Under the pieces are notes generated by a model, which was not told the origin of the DNA, did not search any database, and saw only the letters and a program-made list of their open reading frames with translations. This document shows positions 55,273 through 62,882 of a stretch of 64,000 nucleotides of DNA, one piece after another. The translations under genes and the position numbers were made by a program. How positions within the stretch are numbered: position 1 is the first letter of the stretch; the number at the start of each line of letters is the position of its first letter. Source of the DNA: Stentor roeselii (lineage: Eukaryota; Ciliophora; Heterotrichea; Heterotrichida; Stentoridae); assembly GCA_006503475.1 (NCBI GenBank), contig RSEH01000040.1:1-64000 (forward strand), written 5' to 3'.

Positions 55273-55894
55273 AATCTAGCAGGTTTGAGAAATGGTCAGC
55301 ATTCGGAACCTCTGCACTAAGCTTTCGTGGGCGACTCGGAATAGATGATGTCCTTACTCTTAGCTCTGGGTACTGAGAAGCGACTCCATGAGTTAGAATT
55401 GGCCTGAAAGGGTCTGCCCTGCGGTTTGAGTTCGAAATATTTTTTCTATACTTGTCCATCGATTCGTTCCATTTCGATATTTTTGTTAAGTTAACCGAGG
55501 GCTTCGCATCCAGGATCGACTTGTAAAGGTTTTTGTTCTCCATGTTGATTCGGCCGAACTCTTTTTTTCGCTTCGGGTAGTTCAATGAACCTATTCTTGT
55601 CGCTTTTCGGGGTTTTGAGCTAACTGAAAGGATATTGTAAAGTTTTTCAAGAAGAATCATGTTTTCAGCTTCGATTTCACTTTTTCTGAGTTTTTATCAC
55701 CTTTCTTTCTTCAGGTGGTTCTTTTTACTTGATGGGCCTTTTGTGATGTTGGAGTAGTCGTTAAAATTTGAAGTGCCTATCATTGGCTTGATACTTTGAA
55801 GGTGCTGCTCGTGACTGTGGAAAAGTTGGTAGAGCCTTTTTAGGATTTACATTAACTTTGTTGAGGTTAGTTTAGGGTCACGGCTTGAGTCCAT
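55268..55894 (-). CDS. CFAP97/KIAA1430-like protein, three exons
   Basis: The gene becomes visible only when two 15-nt introns are removed (55836-55850 and 55686-55700); exon 1 is 43 nt. The product has 198 residues starting MDSSRDPKLTSTKLM. After a variable N terminus, EIEAENMILLEKLYNILSV is followed by ENKNLYKSILDAKPSVNLTK and WNESMDKYRKNIS, which matches the order in CFAP97/CFAP97D1 (Hemingway) proteins: an E-N-x-x-L-L-x-K-L helix, a K-P motif and a W-x-x-x-x-x-x-Y-x-x-N-I end. Members act in axoneme maintenance in sperm and cilia; a ciliary role is inferred. Family assignment is by eye from short motifs. The plus-strand flank just upstream is almost free of C. Confidence 0.8.
55686..55700 (-). 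other. 15-nt intron, GTGATAAAAACTCAG
   Basis: It separates exons 2 and 3 of the CFAP97-like gene and is the only intron here starting GTG. Unspliced reading meets TGA TAA at once. Removal gives KKERKSEIEAENMILLEKL in frame, which fits the family motif. Confidence 0.82.
55836..55850 (-). other. 15-nt intron, GTAAATCCTAAAAAG
   Basis: It separates exon 1 (55851-55894) from exon 2. Removal rebuilds an ATG codon and gives STKLMLYQLFHSHEQ in frame. Unspliced reading stops on TAA. Confidence 0.85.
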
Positions 55895-56227
55895 TTATTT
55901 GAATTAATAAGTTTGCAGACTTGGAGATAGACTTATTCTGAATGGTTTAGAATGAGAATAAAGAGTTTTTTAAGAGATGGTTATTAAATTTTGGGTTTTC
56001 AGGATATATGATAAGGGAATTTAAAGTTAAGTAAAAATATTCTTTGAAACAACTGAAAAAAAATAATTTAAAACTTGTTTGATTATATTTAATAATCATC
56101 ATATTCAAGTAATTATCTAGAAAGAACTATATTCATGAAAATAAGAATTTCGATCTTTCTAAACCTCTAAAAAAATAAAAAATCCCAAAAAATTCTCTTC
56201 TGGATTAAATCTAATAACCTTATAAAC
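55895..56227. other. Spacer crossing a sharp G-to-C composition switch
   Basis: This spacer lies between two minus-strand genes. Hand counts on the plus strand give 27 G and 3 C in 55921-56040, then 28 G and 61 C in 56161-56400, where the next gene's 3' end begins. No gene or named element is seen. Confidence 0.6.
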
Positions 56228-57103
56228 TTACTCATCCCCTTCAATGATCATCATGAGACTAGTCCCAATTAACAGCCTAGTCTGACTATGACTGACCTGA
56301 AACGAAGCAGAAACAGGATCACAATCCAGAGGTAACACAAGTGCCCTGGACTCCGGATCCTTCTGAAAGACTTTATAAACAAACAACACCCTATCCTTTT
56401 TTCCATCTCCTCTCTTTTTATTGGCATTTCCAGCACAATCTCCAGTGATCGAAACCCACTCAACCTTAAACCTTTCCCAGGCACTGAAACTTTCCAAAGT
56501 CTTCCTGGCAGCAGAATGAGTAGCAAACTTTAAAATCGCATAAAAATTCTTTCCTTCATCATACAACTCAACATCACTGACCCTCTTCGAATTCCCAAAC
56601 AATTTTAAAACACTATCAACACTAGAGCCCAGAGGTAAAGGCGACAACTTGAGAAGGCGATTTAATCGATTTCCTTTTTGAACAACCTGCCTTTTCAGGT
56701 TCGCAAGTAAATTTTCATATTTCGTGAAATCCGCAGCAAATAAATGCTTGTTTTCCTTAAGGACCTGAATGGCTTCTAAGGTTTTTCCCTGCTGATGAAT
56801 GACGCCGGCCAAGTCCTTAATGGCACTTTCTGCCCTGTCGCCTTCATTCACAGCGATTCTGTAAAATTCTTCAGCTTTTTGCAAGTTTTTCTCAATATAC
56901 TCAGCTTTTTTCGCAGTGGCGTAAGGTGAGTCACCCTTAGGCACAGGGTAGAACATTCTAGATTCATTTGAATTACTTTTCTCATTTCCAAAGAGTTTCA
57001 AATTATACTGCCGAAGAAAAAGAGTCTTCCCAGGTGAGTATTTTTTCGAGTCTTCTGAAGTGAAAGACTCTTTAAATTTAGGAAAGTGAAAAACTTGAGT
57101 CAT
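56228..57103 (-). CDS. TDM1/MS5-like TPR segment joined to an RRM-like domain
   Basis: The ATG at 57103 gives 291 residues (MTQVFHFPKFKESF); upstream in-frame codons lack an ATG and overlap the end of the neighbouring gene. Residues about 75-155 read DSPYATAKKAEYIEKNLQKA in spirit (GDSPYATAKKAEYIEKN), then FYRIAVNEGDRAESAIKDLA and KTLEAIQVLKENK, which closely follows the TPR block of plant TDM1/POLLENLESS3/MS5 proteins (ALKDMA, EEAIEAIKS). After a basic linker, LSPLPLGSSVDSVLKLFG and YAILKFATHSAARKTLESF look like an RRM fold. TDM1 controls meiotic exit and mRNA translation in plants. A TPR-RRM protein here could act in RNA regulation; this is inference. It starts 19 nt after the upstream gene's stop. 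Confidence 0.72.
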   Translation of the reverse strand: MTQVFHFPKFKESFTSEDSKKYSPGKTLFLRQYNLKLFGNEKSNSNESRMFYPVPKGDSPYATAKKAEYIEKNLQKAEEFYRIAVNEGDRAESAIKDLAGVIHQQGKTLEAIQVLKENKHLFAADFTKYENLLANLKRQVVQKGNRLNRLLKLSPLPLGSSVDSVLKLFGNSKRVSDVELYDEGKNFYAILKFATHSAARKTLESFSAWERFKVEWVSITGDCAGNANKKRGDGKKDRVLFVYKVFQKDPESRALVLPLDCDPVSASFQVSHSQTRLLIGTSLMMIIEGDE

Positions 57104-57122
57104 TTTTATTTTCTTAAGAAAA

Positions 57123-59183
57123 CTAGTTTTTCGCTCCTCTTCCAAGAACTGGGAGAAATTCTGAGTCTTGCACACTGATACTAAATCTTTCTGTCTTCAG
57201 TCTTCTGCTGCTTTCGAAGGTGTTAGACAAGACAGGCAGGATCTTAGAAAAACCTGGAAGTTGCTGGGTAAAGGTTACTTTGTATTGAGCGGGCAACTTG
57301 CTCACTGAACGGTTTTGAACTGATAAATCACGACCACAGGCAAGGCACTCGTTTGAGAGCTTTCTTGTGGTGATTAGAGGTTCTTCTAGTTTTTTCATGC
57401 TTTCATTCACGCCGCTTTCTTCGATTGACTTGATGTCACTTTGGATGCGTTCTATCTATTTAGGTGTTACCCGCTTTGAAAGGTTACGAAACATCTTTTT
57501 TAAGTCGTTTTTGTCGACTTTTTGCTCGAGTTCTTCTTTTGAAAGTTTTGACTCAAGCATTGACTTTAGCTCTTGAATGGTTTCATAGTCACGACGGTGA
57601 AGTTTACTGCCTTCCTGCATTTTTTGAATGATTTCTTGAACGTTTGACCTGATTTTTTCCATTTCTTGTAGTTGTCCCAAGGTCTTTTCGAAATCTTCTG
57701 AAGATTTCAAGGAAGTCTTTCGAAATCGGTCTTGAATTTTTTGGATCTGGTCTAAAACTTCTTGTTTAAAGTCCTCGAAAACTTGAACTCGCTTTAAAAG
57801 GTCCTGGGTTCTCAAGTCTTGAACTTGTGAAAAAGTCATCATTTTGTTGATTTTCGCTTCGAAGGTCTTGATGTCTGTTGAGAGTCTTTCGATTTCTCCT
57901 GTTGTTAAAATGAACTGCTTGTCAAGTGACTCGTTTACTGTTTTTAGAAGTTCTTTTAAGATGAACTGATCGTCGACTACTGATCGACTTTCACAACTTC
58001 TTTCGTTCATGTCGACAACTGGAGATTTTAAATGGTCGCTGGTGACTTCTGACCTTTGGTCGATTTCTTTGAAGATGCGACTTTCGAGTTCTGAGATTGT
58101 GACTCGATTAGAGGAAAAACAGTTTTCAAGGTGGTTTTTGATGAGATTTTCTACTTCTGAGTAAGAAACTTTATCGAAGATTAAGGTTTTCAGATCAGTG
58201 ATTTTTTGGACTAGGTCTTTTGAAGTGTGTGAAGGTTTTGAAGCTGTTCGAGTCAGTTCTGTCAAGCTTTTCCGCTTTTTACTTAGTGGGTTGGGAGTCA
58301 TGATTTTCTGTTCTTTAACTGCAGTGAAAGAGTCTTTTCTACTTTCCTTTAAACTTTCCTGAAGCTCTTGAAATTGGACTTCAAGCCGTGCGATGCGATT
58401 GGAATATGAATCGTAATTCGTAGGAAAAACTATCGGCTCTTCTTCTGGAAGACTTGAAACAAATCTAATCATTTCTCTCAATTTCGCAACTTCATTAAGC
58501 ACAATCATGTACTTCGAGTTCAATTCCAATAGCAAATCATTTTTTTCCTCGAAGTTCCTTGTTTTGATTTTCTGAAAGTTGCTGGAATCTTCACTATTTT
58601 CCAGAAAGTCTTCAAATGAAATCCTTTTCAAGCTGTTCTCGATTTGTTCCATTCTCGCAGTTAAAACTTCGAAATTTTCACTATTTTGTCTCCGAAAATG
58701 AGGCTCTTGGTGACTTTCACCTTCAACTCTTGAAAGTTCTACTGACTGTAAAATCGAGGTTTTCGATTTTTTCAGTTTTCTCTCGATTTTTGATTTGATT
58801 TCAGTGTAAACGTTTTTATGTTCTGACTTCAGTTTGTCCATTTCTGAGAAAAATTGAGTGGAAAGGTCGGGAAATCGTTTTTCGAGAGATTTTAAGGAAA
58901 TTGATAAAGTTTCTTCTAAGTTTTTCACGTGTGACTCTAGGTTTTTCTGTTTTGTTATGGAAGATTCTCGGAATAACTCGAATGAATCGAATACGGTTTT
59001 TATTTGGGTCAGAGAAGTGTTTAGGGTTTGGGTTGTTGAGGATAAATTGTTTAACGAGTTGTGGAGGGACTCGATGTTTGATGAATTTGACCGGTGGAAC
59101 TGGTATAAAAGGTTTAGGGTTCCTGAGAGCTTTTGGAAGTCTATTGAGATTATGTTTTCTGTGTTAAAACTTTCGTTTTCCAT
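57123..59183 (-). CDS. Long coiled-coil protein with a C-terminal CxxC (DUF4795/QRICH2-like?)
   Basis: Two exons with a 15-nt intron (57456-57470) encode 681 residues. Nearly the whole protein is heptad-rich coiled coil broken by serine-rich hinges. Just after the intron-spanning helix comes NECLACGRDLSVQ, then a short basic tail. A coiled coil followed by a C-x2-C-x-R block resembles the end of DUF4795 proteins such as QRICH2, which act in the sperm flagellum; this rests on a short motif. A second 15-nt GT...AG string at 57161-57175 lies in frame with no stop, so it may be a retained or spliced intron; the call does not depend on it. The start faces the plus-strand phosphatase gene. Confidence 0.8.
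57456..57470 (-). other. 15-nt intron, GTAACACCTAAATAG
   Basis: Unspliced reading stops on its terminal TAG. Removal (phase 0) joins RNLSKR to IERIQSDIKSIEESG and continues the coiled coil to the CxxC end. Confidence 0.88.
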
Positions 59184-59447
59184 TTATAGGGATAATGATT
59201 TGGGTAGGGATTAGAAAAATTCAGGGGTTTTGAATGTAGGATTGTTGTGATTTATTTATTGGTAGAGTTTGGGTTTAAATTGCTAAAAAGGTTAAATTGA
59301 CAAAAAATTTAGAATTGATATGAAGTTTATAGTAAATTCTTGAGAGCAACTCGAGATCAAATCAATATTACTTTAGTTTGAGTAAATAAACTGATTATCG
59401 TAACCAGGCTGTCCAACTCCTATCAAACATTTAATAATCTAATAAAG

Positions 59448-61100
59448 ATGAAGACCATCAATAAAATCTGCCTTTTCATCCTGATTCACTTATTCTGGTA
59501 TGTTTACTTAAAAAGTCCCTCTAATATACCCTCTACTTCGTCAAATCGTATTATAATTTCACTGACCTCTGACATTCATCAAATTCTTTTCGACGCCAAA
59601 TTCCAGACCTGCAGCTACCTAGAAGGAGGTTTAGTAACCAGTAAATGGTTGAATCAAATGTCTTACAAGTCTTTTAAATCTCAAACTTTTACTATTGAAG
59701 ATGAATTCTTAGGACCAGCACCTTCATACCTTTTAGATCATTTAAGTTTCTCGTCAGTACTCGCTGAATCGATTCTCCCTCTTACCAATTCAAGCTATAC
59801 ACCTTCAGGATTTAATGTTCCAATAAACGAAAATAACCCAGGACAGTATTTTTGGTGGTTGTACCCTCAGCAGATAAGGCTTTCCTGGACTGAAAAAGAA
59901 CAGGAGATGAGAGTCACATGGGTTACATTTTTAAATCAAAGGCAGCAATTGGCTTATCGCGGGATTTTATGTACATCGATGGGTTCAAATTCAACTTGGT
60001 TATTTTTAGATTCTTCAACAACTGAGTTTGACGAGGGTGAATACACAGTCCGAATCCAGTACATCCACACAGTAATAATAAAAGGTTTAGACAAGACATG
60101 CAGTTATGAATATTCCGTTGGTAGTACCTGCTTCTGGAGTTCACTCTACACCTTTCAAGGCAAGACTCACTACATCACTGCAAACCCGATATCAATAAAT
60201 GAAGAAGTTTCAGTTTTAATCACAGGTGACTGGGGCGGGGGTAAACTCGGTACTTACACCTCTGAGTTGATGGAAAAAGACCTGCGAAGCAATCACTACG
60301 ACTGCGTTTTTCATTTAGGCGACTTCGCATATGACCTGAACGACCGAGAAGGGCGACAAGGCGATGACTGGCTGAACATGATTCAAGGAATATCAGCGAG
60401 ACTTCCTTATTTCGGAGTGCCAGGCAACCACGAGGTAGACTACAACATGTCTCATTACAACAGTCGCTTCAAGTTCCCTGCAAATGAAGCAAATGAAGGC
60501 CTTGGATGGTTCTACTCAATGAACTTCGGCCCTGTTCATTTCATTGTTTTTAACACTGAACAGTACTTCGAAGACGGCCTCGTCGAGTCAATCAAAACTC
60601 ACAAAAACTGGCTTGTTGAAGACCTGAAAAAAGTGAATAAAACTCGTGATTTAGTCCCATGGGTGATTTTTTTAACACACCATTCTTTTTATTGCTCAGT
60701 TGGTAAAAAAGAATGCTATAAACAAGCGAATGTACTGAAAAAGGACTTGGAAGAGATACTTTTTGAGTACTCTGTTGACCTTGTCTTGCAGGGACATGTG
60801 CATAACTATGAAAGGGATCACGCGGTTTATAAGGGCCTCGTTGATGATAGACTCAGTGACGATGGAAGAATTTATTTAAACCCACGGTCTCCTGTTTATG
60901 TTATTAATGGAAATGCTGGGAATTATCATGGACATAATGACCCTTTCCAGAAGGACTTACCAAGTTACTTTATTTTTGGAAGTGAAGATTTTGGATATGG
61001 AAGACTTAAGGTTTTGAATAGTTCTCATTTGTTTTATCAACAGTTTAGTTCTGAGACTCAGAATGAAATCGATTATTTTTGGATAGTTAAAGATAGATAA
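59448..61100 (+). CDS. Secreted purple acid phosphatase-like metallophosphatase
   Basis: The gene encodes 550 residues. The N terminus (KTINKICLFILIHLFWYVY) is a signal peptide or anchor. A fibronectin-like N-terminal domain (about 130-240) precedes the catalytic domain, and all five metal-binding motifs are present in order: GDWG (near 261), GDFAYD, GNHE, VIFLTHH and GHVHNYER. These bind the Fe(III)-metal(II) pair of plant-type purple acid phosphatases, which hydrolyse phosphate esters at acid pH. A lysosomal or secreted place, for example digestion in food vacuoles, is inferred. Length and layout match plant high-molecular-weight enzymes. Its TAA stop touches the stop codon of the convergent minus-strand gene with no base between. 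Confidence 0.94.
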   Translation: MKTINKICLFILIHLFWYVYLKSPSNIPSTSSNRIIISLTSDIHQILFDAKFQTCSYLEGGLVTSKWLNQMSYKSFKSQTFTIEDEFLGPAPSYLLDHLSFSSVLAESILPLTNSSYTPSGFNVPINENNPGQYFWWLYPQQIRLSWTEKEQEMRVTWVTFLNQRQQLAYRGILCTSMGSNSTWLFLDSSTTEFDEGEYTVRIQYIHTVIIKGLDKTCSYEYSVGSTCFWSSLYTFQGKTHYITANPISINEEVSVLITGDWGGGKLGTYTSELMEKDLRSNHYDCVFHLGDFAYDLNDREGRQGDDWLNMIQGISARLPYFGVPGNHEVDYNMSHYNSRFKFPANEANEGLGWFYSMNFGPVHFIVFNTEQYFEDGLVESIKTHKNWLVEDLKKVNKTRDLVPWVIFLTHHSFYCSVGKKECYKQANVLKKDLEEILFEYSVDLVLQGHVHNYERDHAVYKGLVDDRLSDDGRIYLNPRSPVYVINGNAGNYHGHNDPFQKDLPSYFIFGSEDFGYGRLKVLNSSHLFYQQFSSETQNEIDYFWIVKDR

Positions 61101-62033
61101 TTATTTTGAGTTTTTTAGGACCACTGATGCTGCTGAAACCTTTGAGAATGGACAGTTAAATATCGAACAGATGCCATTGATTTTATCTCCTAAACATCTG
61201 CATTTTTCTAGTCTTACACTGCCTTGCTTCGCGTCTATTATTATGACCTCCGGATGATATTCTGAATAAATTATTTTATCTTTCAAGTTCGGGTTAAAAA
61301 TATCTGTTTGGTCTATTTGTGGGTTATTTTCAAGTAAATGCATAAAAACTTCATGGTTTTCAAGGAAATCAAGCCAAATCACTTGACCTTTTTTTATAAT
61401 TTTTATTTTTCTTTCAGGTTTTTTCAATAAAATTTTGAATTTTGCAGGATGTCCGACGTATAAATACATGAGTAATTCAAAGTCTTCTTTTGATTTTAAG
61501 TAAAAAAAATCTGAAAATTCATTAATAACCTGCATATTGTAATAAATGAAAGATTTTCCTTCACTTGTGTAGGCTGAGTATATTTTAGACATGAATTCTT
61601 CATATGATTGGATCTCTTTTGGTTCCGGTGTAGGAATTTCGTTTATTTGATCTTCTTCTTCTATGAAAAACTTAAATAAGATAAAATTTTCAGCATTCTT
61701 AATAATTTTCTCTAAAAATAAGTTGAATCCTTGTCTTGTCCTTTTTCTTGAAATGTATTCTAAATGAAGCTCTGGGTCAAAAATTACTTTGAGACCTGCT
61801 TCGTTTGATAATACAAAAGCACTGCTCTCTGGGAAGTTCCAGTGGGAATGGTTTATGGTATCATTTGTAGGTTCTTCACGTTTTAGATAATCCTTTTGTA
61901 TTATACGGAATTCACTTGTGGAATAAAGCAGAGGGAAATTTTTCAGTTTTTCTAATACTTCGATGTAAACTTCTGAAGAGTATTTTGGAAGTTCTACTGC
62001 GAGATTCAAGTTTAGATGAAGAAATAAAGACAT
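61101..62033 (-). CDS. Hypothetical protein, 310 residues
   Basis: This single-exon gene encodes 310 residues from the ATG at 62033. There is no clear signal peptide, and the composition is that of a soluble, well-folded protein rich in F, I, K and E. The C terminus has a cysteine cluster (CRCLGDKINGICSIFNCPF), possibly metal-binding or disulfide-bonded. No family was recognised. Its 5' flank is strongly G-rich and C-poor on the plus strand, like other 5' flanks here. It converges on the phosphatase gene with abutting stop codons. Confidence 0.72.
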   Translation of the reverse strand: MSLFLHLNLNLAVELPKYSSEVYIEVLEKLKNFPLLYSTSEFRIIQKDYLKREEPTNDTINHSHWNFPESSAFVLSNEAGLKVIFDPELHLEYISRKRTRQGFNLFLEKIIKNAENFILFKFFIEEEDQINEIPTPEPKEIQSYEEFMSKIYSAYTSEGKSFIYYNMQVINEFSDFFYLKSKEDFELLMYLYVGHPAKFKILLKKPERKIKIIKKGQVIWLDFLENHEVFMHLLENNPQIDQTDIFNPNLKDKIIYSEYHPEVIIIDAKQGSVRLEKCRCLGDKINGICSIFNCPFSKVSAASVVLKNSK

Positions 62034-62882
62034 TTTGTATTTTATAGATAATTTTAATGAAATGAAATTTTGTAGGGGAGAGTTTTTTTGTAGTTTTACA
62101 GAATTTTTTATTGAGGGATAAGGAGAAGAATCCCGAAGTCTTTTTGTTGGTGGGAAATGAAAATAATAAGCAAGTTGATAATTATAGTTTTACTGTATTT
62201 TAGAAGATTCTTTCTGGAATTGTTTAAAGAACTAGCTTCTTTATAAAGTTTAGAATCGATTAAGTTTCTAGTTTATCTTGATTAATTTCAGAAATATCTA
62301 AATTCTTTATTGTGAAGTTTAATTTAACTCTAACCCGGATATCTTCGCCTATCCAGATATTGCATTAGAAAATGAAATTCTCTCTAGTTAATCAAGTAAT
62401 TCAGGATCTTTAGGGATCTTATTAATGTTGCATTCATTTTTATCTAAAAATCTGCTAATAATAATATCTAAACTATATAAAATTTGGTTAAATTTCAATA
62501 TAATCACAATTTTCTGATTCTTTTGAACATTTATTTTCTTCGTTTGATTTTTTATGCTAAAGTTTTGTAATTTCTGCCAAATTCATTTATCATAACTCAT
62601 GGTATCATTCTAGTCGAGTTTTCGTTTTGTAAACTTCATACTTATAATACAGTAGGGTCAAAATTAAAATATCTACTTTATTATAATCTTTATTCTCATT
62701 AAGCCTTTGGTTTCTGTTTAGGTCGAGTTGCCTTTTCAACATACCGATAAATTTTAACTAGAAGAAATTTAAGAGTTTTTCATTTTAGAAGGTATTATTA
62801 ACTGGATTGAGGGAATTATTTACAATTTTAATTTTTTTACTAATAAACTCTATTAGTTTATGATGGATTTCTTTAAATTATA
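62034..62882. other. Spacer between divergent genes
   Basis: No gene is supported in these 849 bases. The 120 bases next to the minus-strand gene are G-rich and nearly C-free on the plus strand (62041-62160: 30 G, 5 C by hand). The rest is AT-rich. It must hold the promoters of the minus-strand gene and of the acyltransferase gene, but no motif was recognised. Confidence 0.55.

Noticed and set aside
57161-57175. Possible further intron GTGTGCAAGACTCAG in the coiled-coil gene
   Set aside because: It has the right length and ends, like the GTG intron at 55686-55700, but removal is not needed for the frame and no stop lies in it. It is left undecided, not called.
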